Source: Micromonospora eburnea (GTDB lineage: Bacteria; Actinomycetota; Actinomycetes; Mycobacteriales; Micromonosporaceae). Taken from it: a DNA stretch of 64,000 nucleotides. Below are positions 18,652-27,434 of this stretch, piece after piece; the stretch's first letter is position 1; the number at the start of each line of letters is the position of its first letter. The stretch covers positions 992,001 to 1,056,000 of the forward strand of contig NZ_FMHY01000002.1 of the NCBI RefSeq assembly GCF_900090225.1. The letters are read 5' to 3'. Position numbers and translations under genes: made by a program. Under the pieces are notes generated by a model that saw only the letters and a program-made list of their open reading frames with translations, was not told where the DNA came from and did not search any database.

Positions 18652-18885
18652 ATGTCCGCCGTACTCGACGACTTTCCCGTGCTCATGCCGGTTACCGACG
18701 AGGACCTGGCCCTCGCCGCGCGGGCGGTCCGCGTACACACGCCAGAAAGTTGGCCGCAGGGCCCGTTGTGTCGCAGCGAACGGGTTCCTTACCCGTGCAG
18801 GCTGGCCCGCTGGGGTCAGGCCACTCTCGAAGCCGCCGGCTTCAGTGAGGTGCAGGCCGGGGCGATGGTGGACGCGGCGCGATGA
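18652..18885 (+). CDS. Small protein of unknown function
   Basis: The 77-residue protein begins MSAVLDDFPVLMPVTDEDL and has two cysteines in a central segment (GPLCRSERVPYPCRLARWG), perhaps a metal or disulphide site. I do not recognise the family. ATG 18652 has CGGAGG upstream; the longer frame from 18394 is arginine-rich and lacks a ribosome site. Its stop overlaps the next start (ATGA), so it is translated together with the globin-reductase-like gene. Confidence 0.65.
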   Translation: MSAVLDDFPVLMPVTDEDLALAARAVRVHTPESWPQGPLCRSERVPYPCRLARWGQATLEAAGFSEVQAGAMVDAAR

Positions 18886-20072
18886 CCGGGCCGGAGGCAC
18901 GCGAGGTGGCCGCCCACTGGCTGAGTCTGGTGGCGGCGGATGTGGAGTTGTCGGCGTACCTGATCGGGGTGGACTGGGATCGGTTGAAGGCGCACCTGGC
19001 ACGCTCGCTGACCACAGGGACCGGCGGTGAGCCGGAGATTCCGTGCCTGGGCTGGTCGGAGGCGCAGCACCGGCGGGCGGTCGACTACCTGATGGGAACC
19101 CTTAGATCGCGCAGGGAGTCCGGCTTTTGGGAGGCGGTGGAGGACCGCTGCCCGGGTCTGCTGCCGGAGCGGGAGGCACCGCTGCTGCACGCCGCGCTGC
19201 ACCAGCTCGCGAGCAGAACCGACGATCGCCCGAACAGGTTGGCGCTGCTGGCGGTGCTCGGCCGCGCGTACCGTCGCTTCGGCCTGCGCCCGGACCACGC
19301 CGCCGTCATCGACGATGTCCTGCAAACCGCGGTGCCCTGGCGGAAGGTCGAGCGGGCCGCCGCGCTGATGGGCGACGGTCCGGCCTGGTGGCCGGCCGAG
19401 GTGGTCGGCCACGACCGGGCCTGCGACCAGGTGGCCATCGTGACGGTACGGCCGTGGCGGCGGCTGCCCTATCGGCCGGGTCAGGCGGTGCCGGTGTGCA
19501 CGCCACGCCATCCTGGCCGGTGGCGGTGGCTGTGCCCGGCGAACGCGCCCCGGCCGGACGGCACCGTCGAGTTGCACGTCCGCGCGGTCCCCGCCGGCAC
19601 CGTCTCCACCAGCCTGGTCCACGAGGTACGCCCCGGCGAGCTGCTGCACCTCGGCCCACCGATGGACACCGGCCTCAAACTCGGCGAACACAGCGACCTG
19701 CTGCTGGTCGCCGGCGGGACCGGGCTGGCCCCGCTGCGCGCTCTAATCGAGCAGGTCGCCAAGGCTCCGGACGGCCGACGGGTGACCCTGGTTGTCGGAG
19801 CCCGCGCGGTGGAGAGCCTGTACGACGCGGTCACCCTCGACAAGCTGCGCCACGACTGGCTGACGATCGTGCCGGCGTTCTCCCACGATGCGCTGGCCGA
19901 GCCGGGGGAGCGGGGCGACGCGCTCACCGTCGCCCTCCACCATCTGCGTCCCGACCAGGCGGTGTACGTGTGCGGGCCGCCGGCGATGCTGGCCGGGTCG
20001 AGGCTGCGGCTGCACGTCGCCGGGGTGCCCGCCGAGCGTATCCACCTGCCGGAACGGATCCCGTGGCGGTGA
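18882..20072 (+). CDS. Flavohaemoprotein-like reductase with altered globin domain
   Basis: The 396-residue protein matches the flavohaemoglobin layout: an N-terminal globin-like domain (about 1-145), an FAD-binding barrel (about 155-260, with LPYRPGQAVPV) and an NAD(P)-binding domain (LLLVAGGTGLAPLRALI, ending in VYVCGPPAML). In true flavohaemoglobins the proximal haem ligand is the His in the KHTSFQIKPE-type segment. Here the aligned segment is AYRRFGLRPD, with Tyr in place of His. The flavin motif RxYS is also changed, to RWLC. It may bind haem differently or not at all, and may act as a diaphorase or sensor. Both its start and its stop overlap neighbouring genes. Confidence 0.75.
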   Translation: MTGPEAREVAAHWLSLVAADVELSAYLIGVDWDRLKAHLARSLTTGTGGEPEIPCLGWSEAQHRRAVDYLMGTLRSRRESGFWEAVEDRCPGLLPEREAPLLHAALHQLASRTDDRPNRLALLAVLGRAYRRFGLRPDHAAVIDDVLQTAVPWRKVERAAALMGDGPAWWPAEVVGHDRACDQVAIVTVRPWRRLPYRPGQAVPVCTPRHPGRWRWLCPANAPRPDGTVELHVRAVPAGTVSTSLVHEVRPGELLHLGPPMDTGLKLGEHSDLLLVAGGTGLAPLRALIEQVAKAPDGRRVTLVVGARAVESLYDAVTLDKLRHDWLTIVPAFSHDALAEPGERGDALTVALHHLRPDQAVYVCGPPAMLAGSRLRLHVAGVPAERIHLPERIPWR

Positions 20073-20317
20073 CCGTCTACCGCAGCCGCAACACCCTGCA
20101 CGGCCCGCTCACCCCGGCGCGGATCGCCGCCCTGTCGCTGCCGACAACATGGCGCGGCTACCGGACCGACGACGTCGACGCCCTGCTGCACCGGCTCGTC
20201 TACGAGTTGGGCGAGCGGTCCCGCCAGCTCGCCGAGGTACGCGCCGAGAACCGGCGGATCAAGAACGCCCTGCGGAGGTGGCAGTCGGCCGAGGCAGCAC
20301 GAAGACTCGGTTACTAA
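20069..20317 (+). CDS. DivIVA-domain small protein
   Basis: The 82-residue protein has the DivIVA/GpsB-like N-terminal pattern LTPARIAALSLPTTWRGYRT followed by DDVDALLHRLVYELGE, and then a charged coiled coil. DivIVA domains bind curved membranes or self-assemble at poles and septa. This short form probably acts as a small scaffold or regulator. The GTG overlaps the stop of the reductase gene (GTGA); a second GTG two codons earlier is possible. It ends the three-gene operon from 18652. Confidence 0.7.
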   Translation: MTVYRSRNTLHGPLTPARIAALSLPTTWRGYRTDDVDALLHRLVYELGERSRQLAEVRAENRRIKNALRRWQSAEAARRLGY

Positions 20318-20390
20318 CCATGGATTCGCCGTTGGCCTGGGCCGCGTCCTCGACGGCATCGCCCCACTCGTCGGCCGGCGTACGTGCAGG

Positions 20391-21629
20391 TCAGCGGGCA
20401 ACCGCAGCGGGATCGTCCCCGCCATGGCCCCCCGTGACGTGCGCCGGCGCTGGAACGCCTGCTGCGGATCGGGCGGTGCGCGGACGTGCGTCAAGGGCGA
20501 GAACCGCCAGCGCGGCCAGCGTCAGCAGCCCGCCGACCAGCGCGAGCGGCTGCGGTCCCGGGCCGGGCAGCAGGGCGCTGCCGAGCAACGAGCCGCCGCC
20601 GATGCCGACGTTGAAGGCGGTGCTGACACCGGCCGACGCGAGGTCGGTGCTGCCGGGGGCGAGCTGGAGCATCCGGCTCTGCACGGCGGCGCCGAACGCC
20701 GCGTAGGCGATGCCGATGCCGGCGAGCAGGACTGCCGTGGCGGGCTGGAGGGAGCCGAGCGCGTACAGGCCGAGCAGGCTGGCCGTGCCGACACCCAGCG
20801 GCGCCAGCAGCGAGGTGACCGGATGGGCGTCCAGGGTACGGGCGACGGCGATCGTGCCGGCGATGCCGGCCACGCCGGAGACGAACAGCAGCGGCGCCAG
20901 CGCGGCGGCGGTGAACCCGCTGACGTCGAGCAGGAACGGCGTGACGTAGGTCTGCAGGGTCTGGAAGCCGGCGATGCCGAGGGCGGTGGCGACCAGGAGA
21001 ATGACGAAGCGCCGTGCGTGCGGTGTGGTGCCCCGGGCGGCACCCCCGGCGTCCGGTGGGTAGGACGGGATCAGCACGACCACCGCGACGGCGATCGCCA
21101 GGCCGACCCCGGCCAGCACCGCGAACGGTGTCCGCCAGCCGGCCTGCTGACCGAGCCAGGTGCCCAGCGGGACGCCGAGCACCGGGGCGAGCGCCGCCCC
21201 GATCGCGAACAGCGCCACCACCCGGCCGCGCACGGCCGCCGGGAAGGGGCCGGTCACGGTCGCCGAGGCGACGGACCAGAACAGGGCCTGGGCCAGCGCG
21301 GTGACCAGGCGGGTGCCGGCCAGCACGGCGAACGTCGGCGCGAGCGCCGCCGCGACGTTCGCCACCGCGAAGAGGATCATGGTGGCGCCGAGCAGTTGGC
21401 GGCGCGGGATCCGGTGGGTCAACCGGGTCAGCGGCACCGACGCCAGCACGACCACGACGGCGTACCCGCTGACCAGCAGGCCCACCTGCGAGCGCGACCG
21501 GTCGAGGTCGGGTGCGATGACGGTGAGCAGGCCGACCGGCAGCAGCTCGGTCGTGATGAACGCGAACGCCGCGAGGGCGAGTACGACGAGCGCGGCCTTG
21601 GCCCTGCCCGGCGAAACCTCCGGTGCCAC
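20391..21629 (-). CDS. MFS transporter (drug-efflux type)
   Basis: The 412-residue protein has twelve predicted membrane helices. Its N-terminus (LALAAFAFITTELLPVGLLT) and LLVSGYAVVVVLASVPLTRLTHRIPRRQLL, with the motif A-like loop, fit the AraJ/Cmx-type branch of 12-helix proton-driven exporters. Substrates in this branch include sugars and chloramphenicol-like drugs; here the substrate is unknown. The start is GTG with GGAGGG upstream. It is transcribed toward the DivIVA-like gene and shares direction with the ECF41 sigma gene 115 bp upstream. Confidence 0.85.
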   Translation of the reverse strand: MAPEVSPGRAKAALVVLALAAFAFITTELLPVGLLTVIAPDLDRSRSQVGLLVSGYAVVVVLASVPLTRLTHRIPRRQLLGATMILFAVANVAAALAPTFAVLAGTRLVTALAQALFWSVASATVTGPFPAAVRGRVVALFAIGAALAPVLGVPLGTWLGQQAGWRTPFAVLAGVGLAIAVAVVVLIPSYPPDAGGAARGTTPHARRFVILLVATALGIAGFQTLQTYVTPFLLDVSGFTAAALAPLLFVSGVAGIAGTIAVARTLDAHPVTSLLAPLGVGTASLLGLYALGSLQPATAVLLAGIGIAYAAFGAAVQSRMLQLAPGSTDLASAGVSTAFNVGIGGGSLLGSALLPGPGPQPLALVGGLLTLAALAVLALDARPRTARSAAGVPAPAHVTGGHGGDDPAAVAR

Positions 21630-21743
21630 CGCCCCACCCTCCGGCCGCCGTCGAATCGCCGTACGGAGCGCTGGCGGCCACGGTGATCCTAGATCTTCGA
21701 CCGGCGGTGGCCATCCTGCTGTGACAGAACCCGCACACCTAGG

Positions 21744-22679
21744 TCAGGCGGTCGTCCAGGGCCGGAGTTTCTCCGGGTTGCGGACCGCCCAGATGTGTGT
21801 GATCCGGCCGTTCAGGACGTGGAACGCCATCACCGCCACCGTGACGCCGTCCTGCTGGGCGACCAGACCGGGCCGGCCGTTGACCGTGCGTTCCACCATC
21901 GTCAGCTCGGGTGCCCGGCCGGCGAGGTCGATGGTGTAGCGGGCGACCTGCTCGCGGCCTTCGACGGGGTGGGTCAGGGCGCTCACGAGGCCGCCCCCGT
22001 CGGCGACCGCCGTGACATTCGGATCGAGCAGGCCGACGAGGGCGTTGATGTCCTGGGCTTCCCAAGCCCTTTTGAAGTCCCTGATGATGCCGGCCTGCGG
22101 GGCTGCCGGGGCCGCGAGGGCCTGTGACGCGCGGATCCGGCGGCGGGCTGACGAGGCCAGTTGGCGGCAGGCCGCCGGGGTGCGGCCGACGACCTCGGCC
22201 ACCTCGGCGAAGGAGTAGCGGAAGACGTCGTGCAGGACGAACGCGACGCGCTCGGCCGGGGTCATCGATTCGAGTACGACGAGGAAGGCCATGCTGATCG
22301 ACTCGTCGAGCGTGACCCGCTCGGCCGGGTCGGTGGTCGCGTCGCCCTGCGGCCCGCTGAACCACTCCGCACCACCTGGCAGCGGCTCGGGGACCCAGTC
22401 GCCGACGTAGCGTTCCCGTCGGGCGCGTGCCGACCCGAGCAGGTCCAGGCAGACGCGGCTGGCGACCGTGGTCAGCCAGGCGCCGGGAGCTTCGATGATT
22501 TCCTGCTGCCGCGGGGTCATCGCGTACCAGCGGGCGTAGGTCTCCTGGACGGCGTCCTCGGCCTCGGCCAGGGAACCGAGGAGCCGGTACGCCAGATTGA
22601 TCAGCCGGCGTCGCTCGCTCATGATCGCGCTCAGGCCCGGATCGGCGTGGCCGTCTACTGGCCCGGACTGGATGGTCAT
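21744..22679 (-). CDS. ECF41-type RNA polymerase sigma factor with SnoaL-like tail
   Basis: The 311-residue protein has sigma region 2 (INLAYRLLGSLAEAEDAVQETY), region 4 (MTPAERVAFVLHDVFRYSFAEVAEVVGRT) and a C-terminal SnoaL-like domain. It carries the family signatures VPEPL in the linker, DGGG, and the terminal NPEKL. In ECF41 factors the fused tail modulates activity instead of a separate anti-sigma factor. ATG 22679 has a GAGGGGAG site. A divergent carboxymuconolactone-decarboxylase-like gene is the usual ECF41 partner, and ECF41-like promoter elements precede both genes. Confidence 0.92.
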   Translation of the reverse strand: MTIQSGPVDGHADPGLSAIMSERRRLINLAYRLLGSLAEAEDAVQETYARWYAMTPRQQEIIEAPGAWLTTVASRVCLDLLGSARARRERYVGDWVPEPLPGGAEWFSGPQGDATTDPAERVTLDESISMAFLVVLESMTPAERVAFVLHDVFRYSFAEVAEVVGRTPAACRQLASSARRRIRASQALAAPAAPQAGIIRDFKRAWEAQDINALVGLLDPNVTAVADGGGLVSALTHPVEGREQVARYTIDLAGRAPELTMVERTVNGRPGLVAQQDGVTVAVMAFHVLNGRITHIWAVRNPEKLRPWTTA

Positions 22680-22723
22680 GGTGTCGCCGGCTCCCCTCGG
22701 TCGCGGCTGCCCTCACCGGATAC

Positions 22724-22750
22724 GACGAGACACCGTGGCGAAGTGTGAGG
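22724..22750 (-). promoter_or_regulatory. ECF41-type promoter for the sigma gene
   Basis: On the minus strand CCTCACA, 16 bases and CGTC match the ECF41 consensus TGTCACA-N16-CGTC except at the first two -35 bases. Transcription would begin near 22717, giving a leader of about 38 nt. This suggests autoregulation. Confidence 0.6.
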
Positions 22751-22761
22751 TTGACGCGCCA

Positions 22762-22788
22762 CCTGACATTCTCGGCGACCGCATCGTC
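22762..22788 (+). promoter_or_regulatory. ECF41-type promoter for the decarboxylase-like gene
   Basis: On the plus strand CCTGACA, 16 bases and CGTC repeat the same layout as the divergent promoter at 22724-22750. The -10-to-start distance (about 55 nt) suits transcription of the gene at 22843. Confidence 0.6.
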
Positions 22789-22842
22789 GGACCAGTGAGG
22801 CGGGCCAGCAGGCCACCGCCGAGATTCTGGGAGGGAAAACCC

Positions 22843-23349
22843 ATGACCACGACCGCGACGACCGTGCAGGACGACCTCCGGTCGCGTCTGCCCAACCCCA
22901 TGCCGCTCTTTCCCGAGATGGGAGCGATCGCCGGCGGCATGTCCAAGGCCGTCCAGAACGGTTCGGTGCCGCAGACCACCATCAGCCTGGTGCACCTGCG
23001 CGCCGGGCAGATCGTCGCCAGCACGTACCACACCGTCCGGGCGACCGGCGATCTCCGCGAGGCCGGTGAGGCGGAGGAGCGCATCACCGCCGTGGCGTCC
23101 TGGCGGGACGCCCCCTATTTCACCGACGCCGAACGGGTCGCGCTGGAGCTGGTGGAGGCCGTCCTGACCCCGAACCCGTCCGGAGAGCGGGTCGCCGACG
23201 AGTTGTACGCCAGGGCGTCCGCCCACTACGACGACAAGGCGCTGTGGACGCTCACTCTGGCGATCGGCCAGATGTGCTTCTTCATCCCGGTCGCCCTCAT
23301 CGCCAGGCCGATCCCCGGCCGGGCCATCGGGCAGAACTACAGCAGGTGA
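22843..23349 (+). CDS. Carboxymuconolactone decarboxylase/AhpD-like protein lacking the CxxC
   Basis: The 168-residue protein has the AhpD-like helical pattern: [13 protein letters not shown], then the typical [24 protein letters not shown]. In most ECF41-linked members the first segment reads SQINGCxxCxxxH and the two cysteines do redox chemistry. Here those positions are Ser and His and the downstream His is absent, so thiol chemistry is lost. ATG 22843 follows GGGAGGGAAA. It lies divergent from the ECF41 gene and is likely its main target. It may be a non-redox enzyme or a binding protein. Confidence 0.75.
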   Translation: MTTTATTVQDDLRSRLPNPMPLFPEMGAIAGGMSKAVQNGSVPQTTISLVHLRAGQIVASTYHTVRATGDLREAGEAEERITAVASWRDAPYFTDAERVALELVEAVLTPNPSGERVADELYARASAHYDDKALWTLTLAIGQMCFFIPVALIARPIPGRAIGQNYSR

Positions 23350-23419
23350 TGCCCTGACCGGCAGCGTCGACGCCCGGCACGCCCCGCACCCGGGACGGGC
23401 CGGGCGCGTTGGTCAGAAT

Positions 23420-23866
23420 ATGGGGATGACCGGTGAATACGAACCGAGCGCGTCGGCGTGGGTCCGCGAGCACGTCGAGCAGATCATGCGTACCGGCACC
23501 ACCGAGGGGGTCACGATCGGTGGCCGGCCCATCGTGCTGATGACCTACCGGGGCGCCAAGACCGGCAAGGTCCGCAAGACCCCGGTGATGCGGGTCGAGC
23601 ACGAGGGCCACTACGCGGCTGTCGCCTCCATGGGCGGCGCGCCGACCAACCCGAAGTGGTACGCCAGCCTGGTCGCCGAGCCGGTCGTCGAACTCCAGGA
23701 CGGCACGGTGACCGGGGAATACCGGGCCCGTGAGGTGTCCGGGGACGAGAAGGCCCGCTGGTGGCAGCGGGCGGTCGACGCGTACCCGGACTATGCCGAC
23801 TACCAGCGCAAGACCGAGCGGCAGATCCCCGTTTTCGTGCTCGAACCGGTTTCCGCGAAACCCTGA
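23420..23866 (+). CDS. Deazaflavin (F420)-dependent nitroreductase-family protein
   Basis: The 148-residue protein matches the Ddn/Rv3547-like family. It shows [20 protein letters not shown], the phosphate-binding segment of the split-barrel fold, then [20 protein letters not shown] and [19 protein letters not shown]. Members use reduced F420 to reduce quinones or nitro compounds. The start is ATG 23420 (MGMT) or 23426; neither has a good ribosome site. A perfect hairpin 18 bp after the stop may end its transcript. Confidence 0.85.
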   Translation: MGMTGEYEPSASAWVREHVEQIMRTGTTEGVTIGGRPIVLMTYRGAKTGKVRKTPVMRVEHEGHYAAVASMGGAPTNPKWYASLVAEPVVELQDGTVTGEYRAREVSGDEKARWWQRAVDAYPDYADYQRKTERQIPVFVLEPVSAKP

Positions 23867-23884
23867 GCTGCCGGCGAGCGTCCA

Positions 23885-23918
23885 GAGTCGACCCTGGGGT
23901 GACCCCCAGGGTCGACTC
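23885..23918. terminator. Perfect 15-bp hairpin, likely terminator
   Basis: The arms 23885-23899 and 23904-23918 (GAGTCGACCCTGGGG and its complement) pair perfectly around a TGAC loop, 18 bp after the oxidoreductase stop codon. No T-run follows. It could also be an operator for the acylase gene, whose start lies about 115 bp further on. Confidence 0.6.
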
Positions 23919-24033
23919 GGTGGTCTTCCCCGATGCCCGGGCGAGCGGGTGTCGCTAGCGTCGGTCGGCAATGGACAGCCGACACACGGGGAGGACGTCC
24001 GATGTTTCCGCACCATCCGCAGGGGGCCGCCCG

Positions 24034-26403
24034 ATGAGGGCGCGCCGCCTGGCCGCCGCGACCACCGCACTCGGCCTGGTCGTGGCCGGCCTCACCGCCA
24101 CCACCGGCCCCGCCGCCGCCAGCTCCGGCGGCTACTCGGCCCTCATCCAGCGCGCCTCGTACGGCGTACCGCACATCACCGCGCAGGACTTCGCCAGCCT
24201 CGGCTACGGCGTCGGGTACGTCCAGGCCGAGGACAACATCTGCCTGATCGCCGAGACGATCGTCACCGTCCGCGCCCAACGGTCCCGGTTCTTCGGTACG
24301 ACCGGCGAGGCCGCGGCCAACGTCACCAGCGACCTGTTCCAGCAGAAGGTGATCGACGACCGGATCGTCGAGCGGCTGCTCACCGGCCCCCGCGACGGCG
24401 TGCACTCGCCCTCCGACGAGGTACGCGACCAGATCCGTGGCTTCGCCGCCGGCTACAACGCCTACCTGCGCCGCACCGGGGCGGCGAACCTGACCGACCC
24501 GGCGTGCGCCGGCAGGCCCTGGGTGCGACCGATCACCGAGCTGGACCTGTGGCGGGCCCACTGGACGAGCATGGTCCGGGCCGGCTCCGCCGCGCTCGCC
24601 GACGGCATCGTCGCCGCCGCCCCGCCCGCCGGCAGCGCCCCGAGTCGCCCCGGCGAGATCACCGGCCAGCTCCCGGCACCCGAGGCGGCCGCCCTGGTCG
24701 CCGCCCGCGACGGCGCACCGGCCGGGGTGGGCAGCAACGCGTACGGGCTCGGGGGCGACGCCACCGCCAGCGGGGCGGGCATGGTGCTGGCCAACCCACA
24801 CTTCCCGTGGGACGGCCCGGACCGGTTCTACCGCATGCACCTGAAGGTCCCCGGCCGCTACGACGTCGAGGGCGCGGCCCTGGTCGGCGACCCGCTCATC
24901 GAGATCGGCCACAACGGCCGGGTGGCCTGGAGCCACACCGTCTCCACCGCCCGCCGCTTCGCCTGGCACCGGCTGACCCTGGCCCCCGGTGACCCGACCT
25001 CCTACCTCTACGACGGCAAGCCCCGGAAGATGACCGCCCGCACGGTCACCGTCCAGACCCCGAACGGGCCGGCCAGCCGTACCCTCTACGACACCCACTT
25101 CGGCCCCGTCGTCGTGGTCCCCGGCGTCTTCGACTGGACCGCCGACACCGCGTACGCGATCAGCGACCCCAACGCGGCCAACAACCGCGCGCTCGACGGC
25201 TGGCTGGCCATGGGCCGGGCGCGGTCGGTGGCCGACCTGCGGACGGTGCTGGACCGGCGGCAGTTCCTGCCCTGGGTCAACGTCATCGCCGCCGACAGCG
25301 ACGGCAAGGCCCTCTACGCCGACCACTCCGTCGTGCCCCGGGTCACCGATGGCCTTGCCGCCACCTGCATCCCCGCCGCCTGGCGCGACCTGTACGCCGG
25401 CAGTGGCCAGGCCGTCCTCGACGGCTCCCGCTCCGCCTGCGAGCCGGGCCGGGATCCGGATGCTGCGGTGCCGGGCATCCTCGGCCCGGCGCACCTGCCC
25501 ACCCTGGTCCGCGATGACTACGTGACCAACTCCAACGACAGCTACTGGCTGGCCAACCCGGCCCAGCCCCTGGAAGGCTTCCCCCGGATCATCGGCGACG
25601 AGCGCACCGAGCGGAGCCTGCGTACCCGGCTCGGCGTCCACCAGGTGCGGCAGCGCCTCGCCGGCACCGACAGGCTCCCGGGCACCCGGTTCACCCCGGC
25701 CAACCTGTGGGCGGTCACCCTCGGCAACCGCGCCTACGGCGGCGAACTGGTCCGCGACGACCTGGTCAGAACGTGTACGGCCCACCCGGTCGCCACCGCC
25801 TCCGACGGCACCCGGGTCGACCTGACCGCCGCCTGCGCCGCCCTGCGCGGCTGGGACCTGCGGGTCGACCTGGACAGCCGGGGCGCGCACCTGTTCACCG
25901 AGTTCGCCCTCGCCGGCGGGATGCGCTTCGCCGACCCGTTCGACCCGGCCGCCCCGCTCACCACGCCGAGCCGGCTCGCCGTCAACGACCCCCGGATCCG
26001 GACCGCGCTGGCCGACGCCGTTCGCGCGCTCGACGGGATCCCGCTCGACGCCCGTCTCGGCGACATCCAGACCGAACCGCGCGGCACCGAACGCATCCCG
26101 ATCCACGGCGGGCGCCCCGCGGCCGGCGTGTTCAACATGACCATCAGCCCGCTGGCACCCGGCGTCGGCTACCCGAAGGTGGTGCACGGCACGTCGTTCC
26201 TGATGGCCGTCGAGCTGGGCCGGAGCGGGCCGTCCGGCCGGCAGATCCTCACCTACTCGCAGTCGGCCAACCCGAACTCGCCCTGGTACGCCGACCAGAC
26301 CCGGCTGTACTCGGGTAAGGGCTGGGACACCATCAAGTTCACCGAGAAGCAGCTCAAGGCCGACCCGAACCTGGTGACCTACCGGGTGGGGGAGCGCCCC
26401 TGA
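24034..26403 (+). CDS. Secreted penicillin-acylase-family amidohydrolase
   Basis: The 789-residue precursor begins with a signal peptide (RARR, then a hydrophobic core ending GPAAA near residue 30). The alpha part runs to about residue 233, and the beta part should begin at Ser234 in GVGSNAYGLGG, the N-terminal nucleophile exposed by self-cleavage. Later family marks are NPHFPWDGPDRFYRMHL, IGHNGRVAWSHT and NDSYWLANP. It is closest in style to aculeacin/AHL-type acylases, which cut long acyl chains from peptides or homoserine lactones. ATG 24034 follows AGGGGG. The stop is followed by a strong terminator. Confidence 0.88.
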   Translation: MRARRLAAATTALGLVVAGLTATTGPAAASSGGYSALIQRASYGVPHITAQDFASLGYGVGYVQAEDNICLIAETIVTVRAQRSRFFGTTGEAAANVTSDLFQQKVIDDRIVERLLTGPRDGVHSPSDEVRDQIRGFAAGYNAYLRRTGAANLTDPACAGRPWVRPITELDLWRAHWTSMVRAGSAALADGIVAAAPPAGSAPSRPGEITGQLPAPEAAALVAARDGAPAGVGSNAYGLGGDATASGAGMVLANPHFPWDGPDRFYRMHLKVPGRYDVEGAALVGDPLIEIGHNGRVAWSHTVSTARRFAWHRLTLAPGDPTSYLYDGKPRKMTARTVTVQTPNGPASRTLYDTHFGPVVVVPGVFDWTADTAYAISDPNAANNRALDGWLAMGRARSVADLRTVLDRRQFLPWVNVIAADSDGKALYADHSVVPRVTDGLAATCIPAAWRDLYAGSGQAVLDGSRSACEPGRDPDAAVPGILGPAHLPTLVRDDYVTNSNDSYWLANPAQPLEGFPRIIGDERTERSLRTRLGVHQVRQRLAGTDRLPGTRFTPANLWAVTLGNRAYGGELVRDDLVRTCTAHPVATASDGTRVDLTAACAALRGWDLRVDLDSRGAHLFTEFALAGGMRFADPFDPAAPLTTPSRLAVNDPRIRTALADAVRALDGIPLDARLGDIQTEPRGTERIPIHGGRPAAGVFNMTISPLAPGVGYPKVVHGTSFLMAVELGRSGPSGRQILTYSQSANPNSPWYADQTRLYSGKGWDTIKFTEKQLKADPNLVTYRVGERP

Positions 26404-26419
26404 TCGACAGAACGTGGCC

Positions 26420-26453
26420 CGTGCCGGCCTGCGGATTGCCGCAGGCCGGCACG
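26420..26453. terminator. Bidirectional terminator between convergent genes
   Basis: The arms 26420-26434 and 26439-26453 (CGTGCCGGCCTGCGG and its complement) form a perfect 15-bp stem with an ATTG loop, 17 bp after the acylase stop and 27 bp beyond the end of the convergent CU044_5270-like gene. Confidence 0.8.
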
Positions 26454-26480
26454 CCACTGTTGCTGAACCGGATTTCGTGG

Positions 26481-27428
26481 CTACGGATGCTGGCCGGCCC
26501 GGTCCACGACCGCGAGCCGCAGCACCGCGCTGGCAGACCGGACAGTCCCCTTGGGCTGGTTGTCGAATCGGCTCACGACAACGCTTCGCTCGCCGAGGAA
26601 CCGGTAGGTCTTCGCGTCGAAGATCAGCTCCTGTCGGATGCCGTCGTCCTCGCGGGCCACCGCGACACCGGATCGGCCAGCGGCGTCGACCACGTGCGGT
26701 ACGACCGCCACGCCGGGAATACCCGCGGCTGCCTGGAACGCCGCCGCCAGAACTCGCGGTGGCAGGTACGACTCCCTGATCAGGTCCCCGACGGTGATGA
26801 ACGCCTGCTGGTGGCGCGGGTTCGCGCCGTGAGAGTTGCGATACAGGTACTCGCGCATGCCGGCCACATCTTCGGGCAGGCCGGCGGGAGCAGCCGGCGC
26901 CGCCTGAGGCGCGGGCAAGGGCAGGTCTTCCCACGCTCCGTCCGAGCCTCGAGGACGGAGCCGGACCAGCCCGTCTTGCGTGCCGTCCGCCGACAACCAC
27001 ACCTGCCGCTCATGAGACTCCTGATGCTGCCCGGTCGGCCAGAGTCTGCCCCGCAGGCCGCCGGTGTACTCCTGCACCGCCCCCGAGTCGACCGATTCGA
27101 CGTAGACGAACTGGTCGGGTCGGGGGGCCAGGTCAGGGCCGTCCAGCGCGGTCTCCGCCGCTGCGAGGAGCAGGCGGGGTGCGTCAGCGGAGGCGTCGAC
27201 GGGCTCGACCGGCCCGCCCCGGCCGTAGACCACCAGCGTGGCCGCGAGCACGGCTGCCGCGAATGCCGCCACGGGCACCAGGCCGCGCTGTCCCAGCCGC
27301 CGGGACCGCCCTACCGTGGCCGCTCCCGACCCGGCCGACGTCAGCACGCGATGCCGCAGGCCGCTGGGGGAGTGAGGCACAGGAGCGAGGGCCTCACCAA
27401 GATCCTTGATCATTGTCATCTCGTCCAC
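26481..27428 (-). CDS. CU044_5270-family membrane-anchored protein
   Basis: The 315-residue protein has a cytoplasmic N-terminus of about 45 residues (MIKDLGEALAPVPHSPSGLRHRV), one membrane helix (LVPVAAFAAAVLAATLVVYG) and a long outer domain with QFVYVESVD and REYLYRNSHG, marks of the CU044_5270 family. These proteins are almost always encoded directly after an ECF-like sigma factor, as here (6-bp gap), and may act as its anti-sigma factor or output. No zinc-binding anti-sigma motif is seen. Confidence 0.8.
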   Translation of the reverse strand: MDEMTMIKDLGEALAPVPHSPSGLRHRVLTSAGSGAATVGRSRRLGQRGLVPVAAFAAAVLAATLVVYGRGGPVEPVDASADAPRLLLAAAETALDGPDLAPRPDQFVYVESVDSGAVQEYTGGLRGRLWPTGQHQESHERQVWLSADGTQDGLVRLRPRGSDGAWEDLPLPAPQAAPAAPAGLPEDVAGMREYLYRNSHGANPRHQQAFITVGDLIRESYLPPRVLAAAFQAAAGIPGVAVVPHVVDAAGRSGVAVAREDDGIRQELIFDAKTYRFLGERSVVVSRFDNQPKGTVRSASAVLRLAVVDRAGQHP

Positions 27429-27434
27429 CGTCAG

